64,000 bases of DNA from Paraburkholderia rhizosphaerae (GTDB lineage: Bacteria; Pseudomonadota; Gammaproteobacteria; Burkholderiales; Burkholderiaceae). The stretch's first letter is position 1, and each line of letters opens with the position of its first letter. The DNA is taken from positions 1 through 64,000 of the forward strand of contig NZ_SORE01000026.1 of NCBI RefSeq assembly GCF_004366595.1, given 5' to 3'. A program made the translations under genes and the position numbers. This document shows positions 49,046 through 59,105 of this stretch, one piece after another. The notes under the pieces are model-generated. The model was not told where the DNA came from. It searched no databases and saw only the letters and a program-made list of their open reading frames with translations.

Positions 49046-50719
49046 ATGACCCCCGCAAGTCTCATCGAGCAGTACGGCCCACGCGAGTCGATGGAATACG
49101 ACGTGGTGATCGTCGGCGGCGGGCCGGCCGGGCTTGCCGCGGCGATCCGCCTGAAGCAGCTTGCGCAGGAAAAAGGCGTGGAACTGGGCGTCTGCGTGCT
49201 CGAAAAGGGATCGGAGATCGGGGCTCACATCCTGTCGGGCGCGGTGATGGACCCGCGCGCGCTCAACGAACTCATTCCGGACTGGAAGGAAAAAGGCGCG
49301 CCGCTCACCGTCGAAGTGAGCGAAGACCGGTTCCTGTTCCTGTCCGAAACGGGCGCGACCGCGGTGCCGAACTGGGCGCTGCCCGACAGCTTCAAGAATC
49401 ATGGCAATTATGTGATCAGCCTTGCCAACGTCACGCGCTGGCTTGGGCAGCAGGCCGAAGCGCTGGGCGTCGAAATCTTTCCAGGCTTCCCGGCCGCCGA
49501 GGTGCTGTATGGCGACGACGGCTCCGTCAAGGGTGTCGTGACCGGCAATATGGGCGTCGGCAAGGACGGTCAGCCGACCGACAGCTTCCAGCTCGGCATG
49601 GAATTGCACGCAAAATACACGCTCTTCTGCGAGGGCGCGCGCGGGCACCTCGGCCGGCAGCTGCAGGACAGGTTCAAGCTGCGTGACGGCGCCGATCCGC
49701 AGGTCTACGGCATCGGCATCAAGGAACTGTGGGAAATCGACCCGGCGAAGCATAAGCCCGGCCTTGTGATCCACACCGCCGGCTGGCCGCTCGACCCGCA
49801 GACCTACGGCGGCTCGTTCCTCTATCACATCGACAATAACCAGGTGATGGTGGGCTTCGTCGTCGGGCTTGGGTATACGAATCCCTATCTGTCGCCGTTC
49901 GAAGAGTTCCAGCGCTACAAGACGCATCCGTCGATCCGCGCGTTTCTCGACGGCGGCAAGCGCGTGTCGTACGGCGCGCGTGCGATCACCGCAGGCGGGC
50001 TGCTATCGCTGCCGAAGCTGGTCTTCCCGGGCGGCGCGCTGGTCGGCGACGACGCGGGCTTCCTGAACGCGTCACGCATCAAGGGCAGTCATGCGGCGAT
50101 CAAGTCCGGGATGCTGGCCGCACAAGCCGCATTCGACGCACTGCAAACTGGCCGTCAGGGCGACGAACTCAGCGCGTATCCGGACGCGTTCAAGCAATCG
50201 TGGCTGCATGGCGAACTGCATCGCGCGCGCAATTTCAAGCAGTGGATGAGCAAAGGTCTTTATCTCGGCACGCTGATGGTCGGCATCGAGCAGAAGGTAT
50301 TCGGCGGCAATGTGCCGTGGACGCTGCATCATCAGCATTGGGACCACGAGATGCTGAAGCCCGCGGCCGAATGCAAGCCGATCCACTACCCGAAGCCGGA
50401 TGGCAAGCTGACGTTCGACCGCCTGTCGTCGGTGTTCATCTCGAACACGAATCACGAGGAAAACCAGCCGGCGCACCTGACGCTGAAAGACGCATCGGTG
50501 CCCGTCAACGTCAACTTCAGAACCTACGCCGGACCGGAAAGCCGCTACTGCCCGGCTGCGGTGTATGAATTCGTCAAAGGCGACGACGGCAACGAGCATC
50601 TCGTGATCAACGCGCAGAACTGCGTGCACTGCAAGACATGCGATATCAAGGATCCGACGCAGAATATCGTGTGGGTCACGCCGGAGGGCGGTGGCGGACC
50701 GAATTATCCGAATATGTGA
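49046..50719 (+). CDS. etfD: Electron transfer flavoprotein-ubiquinone oxidoreductase
   Basis: 557 residues. The FAD-binding motif is DVVIVGGGPAGLAAAIRLK. Mid-protein segments include AGWPLDPQTYGGSFLYH and LSLPKLVFPGGALVGDDAGF. The C-terminal ferredoxin-like domain has the [4Fe-4S] cysteines in SRYCPAAVYEF and QNCVHCKTCDIKDPTQ. It passes electrons from reduced ETF, and so from acyl-CoA dehydrogenases, to ubiquinone at the inner membrane. An AGAGGAG site precedes the ATG. It is probably regulated by the TetR-type site upstream. Confidence 0.97.
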   Translation: MTPASLIEQYGPRESMEYDVVIVGGGPAGLAAAIRLKQLAQEKGVELGVCVLEKGSEIGAHILSGAVMDPRALNELIPDWKEKGAPLTVEVSEDRFLFLSETGATAVPNWALPDSFKNHGNYVISLANVTRWLGQQAEALGVEIFPGFPAAEVLYGDDGSVKGVVTGNMGVGKDGQPTDSFQLGMELHAKYTLFCEGARGHLGRQLQDRFKLRDGADPQVYGIGIKELWEIDPAKHKPGLVIHTAGWPLDPQTYGGSFLYHIDNNQVMVGFVVGLGYTNPYLSPFEEFQRYKTHPSIRAFLDGGKRVSYGARAITAGGLLSLPKLVFPGGALVGDDAGFLNASRIKGSHAAIKSGMLAAQAAFDALQTGRQGDELSAYPDAFKQSWLHGELHRARNFKQWMSKGLYLGTLMVGIEQKVFGGNVPWTLHHQHWDHEMLKPAAECKPIHYPKPDGKLTFDRLSSVFISNTNHEENQPAHLTLKDASVPVNVNFRTYAGPESRYCPAAVYEFVKGDDGNEHLVINAQNCVHCKTCDIKDPTQNIVWVTPEGGGGPNYPNM

Positions 50720-50771
50720 TGCAGTGAGCGCGCGACTTATCAGCAACATCGCGTGCGCATCCGATTAAACA

Positions 50772-50798
50772 GAAAGCGCCGCTTCAAGCGGCGCTTTC
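50772..50798. terminator. Bidirectional terminator between ETF-QO and the TPR glycosyltransferase
   Basis: GAAAGCGCCGCT and AGCGGCGCTTTC form a 12-bp perfect stem with a 3-base loop. T-rich sequence follows on the plus strand. It lies between convergent genes and can end both. Confidence 0.9.
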
Positions 50799-50838
50799 GT
50801 TTTGCAGCAGCGCCTCGCGATTCGTGCGGGGCCCCGTG

Positions 50839-52341
50839 CTATTCACCACGCGTTGCGGCTAACGCTTCGACTCTCGCTTTCACTTGCTCGATGACCGGCG
50901 CCCATGCGCCAACCGAGGGCTGCCGTACCAGCTCGATCGAGCGATACCACGGCGTGGTTTGCGTTTCCTCGCCCCAAAACCACGCGGACACGCGATCGAT
51001 CATCAGGCAGGTCGGCACGCCGAGCGCGCCGGCCAGATGCGCGGGGCCGCTGTCGATCGTCACGACCAGGTCGAGGTGCATCAGCAACGCGGCGACATCG
51101 TCGAAGCCGGCGGCAAAGCGCGCGGTCGGATCGACGATGTCGATCCCGTGCGCGCGCCATTGCGCAACCGTCGCCGCGCGGCCTGGCGACAGCGCGAACC
51201 ACGTGATGCCAGGTACCAAGAGCAAAGGCTCGAGTTGTTCGACGGGTACCGACCGGCGTGTATCGCGGATATGCGCGGGGTTGCCGTTCCAGACGAGTCC
51301 GACGCGTCGTTGCCCGTTCGTTGCGGCTGCAACGACATACTCGCGCCATGCATCGATGCGTGCTGGCTCCGCGCTCAGATACGGTTGCGCCCAACCGCTT
51401 GCGTCGTGTATGCCGAGATGCAGCGGCAAGCTCATCAGGCCGCAGTGGAAGTCGGGATGCGTATCGAGACTGGTTTCGAGCGTGACATCCGCGGGCAGCA
51501 TCCGCTCGAACAGCGAGCGCAGCGGACCATCGTGGCCGAAGATCACGCGACCGCCCTGTTCGCGCGCGCGTTGTGCAATGCGCGGCAGAAAGCGAACTGC
51601 CCACAGGCAGTCGCCATGCCCCTGTTCGCCATACACGACGAGCGTCTTGCCCGCGAGCGACTCGCCGTGCCAATGCGGACTGATCGCCGCAAGCGCTTGT
51701 TGTGCATTGTCGGTTCCGTCGTCGAACGCGACGCGCGCTTCGTAGTGCGGCCATCCTTGCGCGAAGCGGCCCGCACGGATCTCGAGTTCCGCGAGGTCGA
51801 ACAACGCGTGCGGGCTGTCAGGCGACAGTTCGAGCACGCGGCGCAATAACGCTTCGGCTTGCGCAAAGCGCGCCTGCTCCTTGATGCACAACGCAAGCTT
51901 GTGCAGCACCACGGGATTGTTCGGCGCCACGCGCGCGGCTTCGAGCAGCAAGCGCTGCGACTCGTCGAAATCGTCACGTTGCTGAACAGCGGCCGCGCGC
52001 CAGACCAGCGCGTTCGCGTCGGCGGGATCGCGCGCAAGCAGCAGTTCCGTTGCCGATTCAACGAGCGGCCAGTCGCGCACGATAAACGCGGTCTGCGCGA
52101 TTGTCGGCAATAACGCGGGATCGCTTGAAGCATCGAGGCGCCAGGCGCGCACGAGCGCGCTCAACGCGTCACGCAAACACGGCGTGTCGCGCATGGTGTG
52201 CCCATTGGGTGTATCGCGGCCGGCTTGCGCGAGCAGCGCTTTGCCATACGCAAGCCAGTCGGCGGCCACCGCGGTCGGCGCCTGCGCGCGCGCGTGTAGT
52301 TGCGCCAAACCCTCGGCGCTCGGATAGGTGGAGTCTGTCAT
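50839..52341 (-). CDS. TPR protein with GT-B glycosyltransferase-like domain
   Basis: 500 residues. The N-terminal part is TPR-like (for example ANALVWRAAAVQQRDDFDES, then PNNPVVLHKLALCIKEQARF). The C-terminal half resembles GT-B glycosyltransferases of the O-linked GlcNAc or heptosyltransferase sort: LVVYGEQGHGDCLWAVRFLP, RRVGLVWNGNPAHIRD, and DLVVTIDSGPAHLAGALGVP, whose D-S-G-x-x-H-L-A-G is the sugar-nucleotide region. It may glycosylate a protein or polysaccharide in the cytosol. Target unknown. Confidence 0.8.
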   Translation of the reverse strand: MTDSTYPSAEGLAQLHARAQAPTAVAADWLAYGKALLAQAGRDTPNGHTMRDTPCLRDALSALVRAWRLDASSDPALLPTIAQTAFIVRDWPLVESATELLLARDPADANALVWRAAAVQQRDDFDESQRLLLEAARVAPNNPVVLHKLALCIKEQARFAQAEALLRRVLELSPDSPHALFDLAELEIRAGRFAQGWPHYEARVAFDDGTDNAQQALAAISPHWHGESLAGKTLVVYGEQGHGDCLWAVRFLPRIAQRAREQGGRVIFGHDGPLRSLFERMLPADVTLETSLDTHPDFHCGLMSLPLHLGIHDASGWAQPYLSAEPARIDAWREYVVAAATNGQRRVGLVWNGNPAHIRDTRRSVPVEQLEPLLLVPGITWFALSPGRAATVAQWRAHGIDIVDPTARFAAGFDDVAALLMHLDLVVTIDSGPAHLAGALGVPTCLMIDRVSAWFWGEETQTTPWYRSIELVRQPSVGAWAPVIEQVKARVEALAATRGE

Positions 52342-52490
52342 TGGCGTGCTCCACGGACAGAGAATCGGTGCGGCGTCGCGCGTAGGTCTGGCTGCTCACG
52401 GAGCCGGCCCATCGCTGGGCCGCGCTTCGGATCAAACGGCGCTCGTCACGCCGATCCGGCCAACGCCCTATCGCGCGCGCTTCGATGCGA

Positions 52491-53591
52491 TTACGGCGCG
52501 CTCGCCGCGATCTTCGGCGTCGCGACGACCACGTCGCCGCATTGCGCGCGATGCCGCAGCGCGTGATCGATCAGCACCAGCGCGAGCATCGCCTCCGCGA
52601 TCGGCGTCGCGCGAATGCCGACGCACGGGTCGTGCCGCCCAAACGTTTCGACGACCGCCGGTTGCCCGGCCTTGTCGATCGACCGGCGCGGCGTGCGAAT
52701 GCTCGACGTCGGCTTGATCGCGAGCGATACGGTAACGTCCTGTCCGGTGGAAATGCCGCCAAGCACGCCGCCCGCATGGTTGCCGACAAAACCTTCGGGC
52801 GTCAGTTCGTCGCCATGCACCGAGCCGCGTTGCGCGACGCTGGCAAAGCCTGCGCCGATCTCGACGCCCTTCACCGCATTGATGCCCATCATCGCGTGCG
52901 CGATATCGGCGTCGAGCCGGTCGAACAGCGGTTCGCCGAGCCCGACCGGCACACCGGTCGCGACCACGTTGATCCGCGCGCCGATCGAATCGCCTTCCTT
53001 ACGCAGCGCGTCCATATACGCTTCAAGCTGCGGCACGATGTCCGCATTCGGCGCGAAGAAGGGGTTCTCGCGCACCTGCGCCCAGTCGACGAACGGCACG
53101 TCGATTTCACCAAGCGCGGCCATATAGCCGCGAATCTCCGTGCCCAGATGCTCGCGCAGCCATTTCTTCGCGACCGCGCCGGCTGCCACGGTCGGCGCGG
53201 TCAGACGCGCCGATGAACGGCCGCCGCCGCGATAGTCGCGGATGCCGTATTTCTGCCAGTACGTGTAGTCGGCGTGGCCCGGGCGGAAGGTTTCGGCGAT
53301 GTTGCCGTAGTCCTTGCTGCGCTGATCGGTGTTGCGAATCAGCAGCGCGATTGGCGCGCCGGTGGTGTGTCCTTCGAATACGCCTGACAGGATCTCGACC
53401 TTGTCTTCTTCCTGGCGCTGCGTGACATGGCGCGACGTACCCGGCTTGCGGCGATCGAGTTCGATCTGGATATCGGCTTCGACGAGCGCCATGCCTGGAG
53501 GACAACCGTCAATCACACATCCGATTGCGGGACCGTGCGATTCGCCGAAGGTGGTGACGGTGAAAAGCGTACCGAGGGTGTTGCCGGACAT
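52491..53591 (-). CDS. aroC: Chorismate synthase
   Basis: 366 residues. Signatures are GNTLGTLFTVTTFGESHGPA (start), the GHADYTYWQKYGIRDYRGGG motif and RSSARLTAPTVAAGAV, and the later NHAGGVLGGISTGQDV. It converts EPSP to chorismate with reduced FMN, the last shared step of aromatic amino-acid synthesis. It is the second gene after the LplT-PlsC fusion on the same strand. Confidence 0.98.
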   Translation of the reverse strand: MSGNTLGTLFTVTTFGESHGPAIGCVIDGCPPGMALVEADIQIELDRRKPGTSRHVTQRQEEDKVEILSGVFEGHTTGAPIALLIRNTDQRSKDYGNIAETFRPGHADYTYWQKYGIRDYRGGGRSSARLTAPTVAAGAVAKKWLREHLGTEIRGYMAALGEIDVPFVDWAQVRENPFFAPNADIVPQLEAYMDALRKEGDSIGARINVVATGVPVGLGEPLFDRLDADIAHAMMGINAVKGVEIGAGFASVAQRGSVHGDELTPEGFVGNHAGGVLGGISTGQDVTVSLAIKPTSSIRTPRRSIDKAGQPAVVETFGRHDPCVGIRATPIAEAMLALVLIDHALRHRAQCGDVVVATPKIAASAP

Positions 53592-53823
53592 GAGCGTCGT
53601 CCAATGTAAAGCGGGAAACCGTTATTATGCCAGCCCCGGGATCAGTGAGCCTGACGGGGCGGGCGGCGGAACGGTGTCCAAGGCGCCGACGGCCTCGCCT
53701 GCGCGGCCCGTGTGTTTGTTTGCAAGGCTTGCTTGTACCGTCCGCCTGGTAGCGCGCGCACGGGTCAACGCCACGTACTTGCGCCGCCTGCTTGCGCCGC
53801 TCCCCTTCCCCCCGCTCGCGCCG

Positions 53824-55761
53824 CTACTTCCGCGCGCCGCGCAATTCCGTCACGATCTGCTGCAAGCCTTCCGGCGTCACCTGCGCCGGATCGAGCGGTT
53901 CTCCGACCGCCAGCGTGAGCCGGCTCATCACCCCCTTGTGCACCGGCCGCGGCCAATGCGTGCCGCTGTCGCGCGAAAATACGCTGCCCCACAGCCCGCG
54001 CAGCGCCATCGGCACCACCGGCGCCGGCGCGCGGCGCAATATCTCGGTGACTCCATGGCGGAACGGACTGATGTCGCCGGTTCGGGTTAGCTTCCCTTCG
54101 GGAAAGATGCAAACCAGTTCCCCATCCGCGAGCGCCTGCGCGCAAGCGTCATAGGCGCGTTCGAGCAGCGCGGCATCCTCATGCGCGGGCGCGATCGGAA
54201 TCGCCTTTGCGTCGCGGAACAGCCAGCCGATCAGCGGCGTGCGAAAAATCCGATGGTCCATCACAAAGCGGATCGGCCGCGGGCTTTCGGCCATGATCAC
54301 GATCGCATCGACATAGCTCACGTGATTGCAGACCAGCACCGCCGCGCCCTGTTCGGGAATCCGCTCGGCGTGCACGAGGCGGATCCGGTAGATCGTATGC
54401 ACGAGCAGCCATGCGATAAAACGCAGCAGAAACTCCGGCACGAGCGAGTAGATATAGATCGCGACGACAACGTTGAGCAACGCCGTCACCAGAAAGAGGC
54501 CCGGAATGCCGACACCAGCCGACGTCAGCGCGACCGCCATTAGCGCGGAGACGATCATGAACAGCGAGTTCAGGATATTGTTCGCCGCGATGATGCGCGC
54601 GCGATGGCTCGGCACGCTGCGCGCCTGAATCAGCGCATACAGCGGCACGCTGTAAAAGCCGCCGAACATCGCCAGCAGGAACAGATCGGCAAGCACGCGC
54701 CAGTGCGCCGGTACCACGAGAAACTCGGCGACCGACAACAAATGCTGCGCGCGCGGCAACGCGTGGCTCGCGAAGAACAGATCGATCGCGAACACGCTGA
54801 TGCCGATCGAGCCGAGCGGGACGAGGCCGACCTCGATGCGCCGCTTCGAGAGCCGCTCGCACATCAGCGAACCGATGCCGATGCCGACCGAGAACGTCGC
54901 GAGCAGCACGGTCACGACATCCGGATTCGCGGAAAGCACTTCCTTCGCGAATCGGAAAAACGACGACAGAAAAGTCGCGCCGACAAACCACAGCCAGGAA
55001 ATACCGAGCAGGCTCAGAAATACGGTGCGTTGCTCGCGTGCGAGCTTCAGATTGCGCCAGGTCTCGCTGACCGGATTCCAGTTGATCTGCAGGCACGGCT
55101 GCGCGGGCCTCGACGCGGGTACGAACCCCGACACCACACGTCCGATCACCGCGATCGCGATACAACCGGCCGCGAGAATCGCCTCGCCGTGCGATGCAAG
55201 ACCCGCCGCCGCGCCGCCGACGATCGTGCCGAGCAGAATTGCGACGAACGTGCCCATTTCGACGAGCCCGTTGCCGCCGACCAGTTCCTGCTTCTCGAGA
55301 TGTTGCGGCAGATAGGCGTACTTGACCGGGCCGAATACCGTCGAATGCACGCCCATCATGAACGTGCACAGGTACAGCAGCGGTGCACCATGCATCCAGA
55401 AGCCCGCCGCGCCGACCAGCATCACGCCGATCTCGAAGGTCTTCACGAAGCGGGTCAGCATCGCCTTGTCGTACTTGTCCGCGATCTGGCCTGACGTGGC
55501 CGAAAACAGCACAAATGGCAGAATGAAGATCGCGGAAATCAGAAACGCAGCCGTGTCCGCGTGCACGCCGGCAAAACGTGCGGCCTGATAGGTGACCAGC
55601 GACGTGAAGCCGATCTTGAACACGTTGTCGTTCATCGCGCCGAGGAACTGTGTCCAGAAAAACGGCGCGAAGCGCCGCTCGCGCAGCAGGCGGAACTGCG
55701 ATGCGTGCGCGTCATCGGCGCGGGCGGCACGGCGGGCGGCGGGTAACGGTCGGTCGCTCAT
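53824..55761 (-). CDS. LplT-PlsC fusion (lysophospholipid transporter and acyltransferase)
   Basis: 645 residues. The N-terminal two thirds is an MFS transporter with about 12 membrane segments (for example FWTQFLGAMNDNVFKIGF, then GVHSTVFGPVKYAYLPQHLE). The C-terminal third is a PlsC-type acyltransferase: NHVSYVDAIVI (the H-x4-D motif), then FIFPEG-like VCIFPEGKLTRTGD. It resembles the LplT and acyltransferase parts of the Aas system that return lysophospholipids to the inner membrane and re-acylate them. The AMP-binding acyl-ACP synthetase domain of full Aas proteins is missing here. It lies 232 bp upstream of aroC; that gap shows no gene. Confidence 0.88.
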   Translation of the reverse strand: MSDRPLPAARRAARADDAHASQFRLLRERRFAPFFWTQFLGAMNDNVFKIGFTSLVTYQAARFAGVHADTAAFLISAIFILPFVLFSATSGQIADKYDKAMLTRFVKTFEIGVMLVGAAGFWMHGAPLLYLCTFMMGVHSTVFGPVKYAYLPQHLEKQELVGGNGLVEMGTFVAILLGTIVGGAAAGLASHGEAILAAGCIAIAVIGRVVSGFVPASRPAQPCLQINWNPVSETWRNLKLAREQRTVFLSLLGISWLWFVGATFLSSFFRFAKEVLSANPDVVTVLLATFSVGIGIGSLMCERLSKRRIEVGLVPLGSIGISVFAIDLFFASHALPRAQHLLSVAEFLVVPAHWRVLADLFLLAMFGGFYSVPLYALIQARSVPSHRARIIAANNILNSLFMIVSALMAVALTSAGVGIPGLFLVTALLNVVVAIYIYSLVPEFLLRFIAWLLVHTIYRIRLVHAERIPEQGAAVLVCNHVSYVDAIVIMAESPRPIRFVMDHRIFRTPLIGWLFRDAKAIPIAPAHEDAALLERAYDACAQALADGELVCIFPEGKLTRTGDISPFRHGVTEILRRAPAPVVPMALRGLWGSVFSRDSGTHWPRPVHKGVMSRLTLAVGEPLDPAQVTPEGLQQIVTELRGARK

Positions 55762-55858
55762 CGGGTGGTTGGCGGGTCAGGCCGGCAGGTGCAATGTAAG
55801 GTGGACGACTGGCTGCTCACGCAGCCGGCGCGACCAGCCCGGCGCTGGCTGCGGACAC

Positions 55859-55885
55859 AAAAAAGCGCACGCTTTCGCGCGCGCT
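55859..55885 (-). terminator. Terminator of the CBS-domain gene
   Basis: On the minus strand AGCGCGCGC and GCGTGCGCT form a 9-bp stem (one G-T) with a GAAA loop, followed by a run of seven T. It lies about 150 bp after the CBS gene stop and before the LplT-PlsC start, so the two are separate units. Confidence 0.8.
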
Positions 55886-56036
55886 CCAATGTATCTGTAT
55901 CAGCCGGCCGGCGCTCCAGCGCTCCAGCGACCGGCATCGCCGCGACATCGGGATAACCCGTACCGTACACCAAACCGGTGACGCGGTGACGTGAAACGCG
56001 CTCGCGCGTCGGGCGACCGGCCGCTGAAACGACCCT

Positions 56037-56489
56037 TTACTGCGCCTGTTCCCGCTCTTCCGGCCAGTCGCGAATATAGGCCTTGAGCATCCGGTTCTCG
56101 AAGCCTTGTTCTTCGACCACCGCCTTCGCGACGTCGTAGAACGAGATCACGCCCATCAGCGCGCGGCTATCCATGACGGGCAGATAGCGCACATGATGTT
56201 CGAGCATCATGCGCCGCACTTCATTGACATCCGTTTCCGGCGTGCAGGTCAGCGGGTGGTCATCCATGATCTTGCGGATGGTCGAGGTGCCGACGCTGCC
56301 GCCGTTGCGGGACAACGTCAGGATAATTTCGCGGAAGGTCAGCATGCCGACCAGATCGCCGTACTCCATCACGACCAGCGAGCCGATATCGTGTTCGGCC
56401 ATCGCATTGACTGCGTCATTGAGGGGCGTGTCGGGGGTGACCGTGAAAAGGGTATTCCCCTTGACTTTGAGGATATCGCTAACTCGCAT
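56037..56489 (-). CDS. CBS-domain protein
   Basis: 150 residues from the ATG at 56489. Two CBS domains in tandem: VTPDTPLNDAVNAMAEHDIG then SLVVMEYGDLVGMLTFREII, and TPETDVNEVRRMMLEHHVRY then LPVMDSRALMGVISFYDVA. Such pairs bind adenine nucleotides and act as sensors. It stands alone, so its partner is unknown. Confidence 0.92.
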   Translation of the reverse strand: MRVSDILKVKGNTLFTVTPDTPLNDAVNAMAEHDIGSLVVMEYGDLVGMLTFREIILTLSRNGGSVGTSTIRKIMDDHPLTCTPETDVNEVRRMMLEHHVRYLPVMDSRALMGVISFYDVAKAVVEEQGFENRMLKAYIRDWPEEREQAQ

Positions 56490-56690
56490 GATTCGTCTCC
56501 TGATGAAGCGCGGGAAGGCTTGAATGGCATTATTTTTGATGCTATCGGAAAGGACCCTAAAAGGAAAGCCGCCGCCAGCAAACACACGCGGGCAAGCCGT
56601 ATGCCGCGCGCGCCGTTGTCCGGTGTGTTCACACGGGTGTTACGATGGCCTCACTCCCACCTTCGCGCGGCCTGACGGCCAGCCGTTCCG

Positions 56691-58064
56691 ATGCCAGCCA
56701 ACCGTTTCGATACGCTCGCGCTGCATGCCGGCGCGGCACCCGACCCCGCTACCGGCGCACGTGCAACGCCGATCTACCAGACCACGTCCTTCGCTTTTCA
56801 TGATACCGATCATGCAGCCGCGCTGTTCAACATGGAACGCGCCGGTCATGTGTACTCGCGCATCTCGAACCCGACCGTCGCCGTATTCGAGGAGCGCGTG
56901 GCCGCACTCGAGAACGGCGCGGGCGCGATCGGCGCCGCCAGCGGCCAGGCCGCGCTGCATCTCGCGATCGCCACGCTGATGGGCGCGGGTTCGCATATCG
57001 TCGCGTCGAGCGCGCTGTATGGCGGATCGCACAATCTGCTCAGCTATACGCTGCCGCGCTTCGGCATCGAGACCACGTTCGTCAGACCCGGCGACATCGA
57101 TGCCTGGCGCGCCGCATTGCGGCCGAATACGCGGCTCCTGTTCGGCGAAACGCTCGGCAACCCGGGCCTCGATGTGCTCGATATCGCGACGATCGCACAC
57201 ATCGCGCATCAGCACCGCGTGCCGCTGCTGGTCGACTCGACGTTCACGACGCCGTATCTGCTCAAGCCGTTCGAGCACGGCGCGGACTTCGTCTATCACT
57301 CGGCGACCAAATTTCTCGGCGGGCACGGTACGACGATCGGCGGTGTGCTGGTCGACGGCGGCACGTTCGACTTTGCCGCATCGGGCCGCTTTCCGGAGTT
57401 CACCGAACCGTATGCGGGCTTTCACGGAATGGTGTTCACCGAAGAAAGCACGGTCGCGCCCTTCCTGCTGCGTGCGCGTCGCGAAGGACTGCGCGACTTC
57501 GGCGCGTGTCTGCATCCGCAGGCCGCGTGGCAGTTGCTGCAGGGCATTGAAACCCTGCCGCTGCGCATGGAGCGTCATGTGGCGAACACCCGCAAAGTGG
57601 TCGAGTTTCTCGCCGCGCATGCGGCAGTCGAATCGGTCGCCTACCCTGAACTGCCGTCCCATCCGGACCATGCGCTCGCCAAACGGCTGCTGCCGCGCGG
57701 CGCGGGCGCGGTGTTCAGCTTCAACCTGCACGGCGATCGTGCGGCCGGTCGCCGTTTTATCGAAGCGCTCGCGCTGTTCTCGCATCTCGCGAACGTCGGC
57801 GATGCGCGCTCGCTGGTGATCCACCCCGCGTCGACGACACATTTCCGGATGGATGCCGCCGCGCTCGCTGCCGCCGGAATCGAGCAAGGCACGGTGCGCC
57901 TTTCAATTGGCCTCGAAGATCCGGACGACCTGATCGACGATCTCAAGCGCGCACTGAAAGCCGCGCAACAGCCCGCCGGTGGCCGAAAAGACGTTAAAGC
58001 GGTCGCGTCGGCGCAGCCTCACCCTGCCGCTAGCGCCGACATCACGCGCAAGGAGCCGCAATGA
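56691..58064 (+). CDS. metY: O-acetylhomoserine sulfhydrylase-type PLP enzyme
   Basis: 457 residues of the Cys/Met-metabolism PLP family. Typical segments are TLALHAGAAPDPATGARATP, then IYQTTSFAFHDTDHAAALFN, YSRISNPTVAVFEERVAALE and SATKFLGGHGTTIGGVLVDG, where the Lys in HSATKFLGG binds PLP. It probably makes homocysteine from O-acetyl- or O-succinylhomoserine and sulfide. The C-terminus has an unusual Ala-rich tail. An alpha/beta hydrolase gene overlaps its stop by 4 bp. Confidence 0.92.
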   Translation: MPANRFDTLALHAGAAPDPATGARATPIYQTTSFAFHDTDHAAALFNMERAGHVYSRISNPTVAVFEERVAALENGAGAIGAASGQAALHLAIATLMGAGSHIVASSALYGGSHNLLSYTLPRFGIETTFVRPGDIDAWRAALRPNTRLLFGETLGNPGLDVLDIATIAHIAHQHRVPLLVDSTFTTPYLLKPFEHGADFVYHSATKFLGGHGTTIGGVLVDGGTFDFAASGRFPEFTEPYAGFHGMVFTEESTVAPFLLRARREGLRDFGACLHPQAAWQLLQGIETLPLRMERHVANTRKVVEFLAAHAAVESVAYPELPSHPDHALAKRLLPRGAGAVFSFNLHGDRAAGRRFIEALALFSHLANVGDARSLVIHPASTTHFRMDAAALAAAGIEQGTVRLSIGLEDPDDLIDDLKRALKAAQQPAGGRKDVKAVASAQPHPAASADITRKEPQ

Positions 58065-58909
58065 TCGTCGACGTTCGCGGCCAGCCCGCCTATGCATACA
58101 CGGGCGGCAAACCGTTCGACCCCACACTGCCAAGCGCCGTGTTTATTCATGGCGCGGAGCACGACCATAGCGTATGGGCGCTGCAGACGCGCTACTTCGC
58201 GCATCACGGCTTCGGCGTGCTGGCGCTCGACCTGCCGGGGCACAGCCGCAGCGCGGGCCCCGCGCTGCATCGCATCGACGCGATGGCCGACTGGCTCGCG
58301 GCACTGCTGGATGCGACCGGCATTGCTCGCGCGTTCGTCGCCGGACACAGCATGGGGTCGCTGATCGCGCTCGATTTCGCCGCCCGCTACCCGGCGCGCG
58401 CGACGCACATAGCGCTGGTCGCGACCGCCGTGCCGATGACCGTTTCCGACGCGCTGCTCGACGCCGCGCGCGAGCGCGAAACGGAAGCGATTGCGATGGT
58501 CAACCAGTGGTCGCATTCGACGCTCGCCGCGAAGCCGTCGTGCCCCGCGCCCGGTTTCTGGCTGCAGGGGATGAACCAGCGCCTGATGGAGCGCGTCGCC
58601 GCAACGGGCGAGCCGCATCTCTTTCATACCGACTTCAGCGCATGCAACGACTATGCGGACGGCCTCGAGCGCGCGGCGCAGGTGCGCTGCCCGGTACGGC
58701 TGATTGTCGGCAAGCGCGATGTGATGACGCCGCCGCGCGCGACACGCGCGCTCGCCGATGCGTTCCGCCAGTCGAACGCGAAGTTCGACGTCGTCACGCT
58801 CGACGCTGGGCACGCGCTGATGGCCGAGCAGCCGGACGCAACACTCGACGCGCTTTATACGTTCGCAGCACAGCGGCCGGTGCCGACGCAGACGCAGACG
58901 CAGTCGTAG
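58061..58909 (+). CDS. Alpha/beta hydrolase downstream of metY
   Basis: 282 residues. The oxyanion part is PSAVFIHGAEHDHSVWALQT, the nucleophile elbow GHSMGSLIALDFAARYP (Ser), and the catalytic His in LDAGHALMAEQPD. It starts inside the metY stop (ATGA), so the two are co-translated. Substrate unknown. Hydrolases of this kind are often found next to metY in Burkholderiaceae. Confidence 0.88.
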   Translation: MIVDVRGQPAYAYTGGKPFDPTLPSAVFIHGAEHDHSVWALQTRYFAHHGFGVLALDLPGHSRSAGPALHRIDAMADWLAALLDATGIARAFVAGHSMGSLIALDFAARYPARATHIALVATAVPMTVSDALLDAARERETEAIAMVNQWSHSTLAAKPSCPAPGFWLQGMNQRLMERVAATGEPHLFHTDFSACNDYADGLERAAQVRCPVRLIVGKRDVMTPPRATRALADAFRQSNAKFDVVTLDAGHALMAEQPDATLDALYTFAAQRPVPTQTQTQS

Positions 58910-59105
58910 CCCACCGTTCAAGCGCCGGACAAGCGCCCGACAGGCGGCGCGCAAGGTTCTTCACCCGTCGCTGTCGCGACTCCACCGCCGACACCTTACC
59001 TGCATGAGCGGCGGCGCACCATTGGCCGAACGGCCAGGTTGCGTCCCGCTGCGGGACGACGCAAAATGAAATCAACCTGCAAGCGCCAACGCACGGGAGC
59101 TGATG

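Noticed and set aside
56620..56690. GTGTG-TT-CACAC palindrome before metY as an operator or riboswitch
   Set aside because: The arms are short, the spacing to a plausible -10 is poor, and no SAM- or SAH-riboswitch core can be seen.
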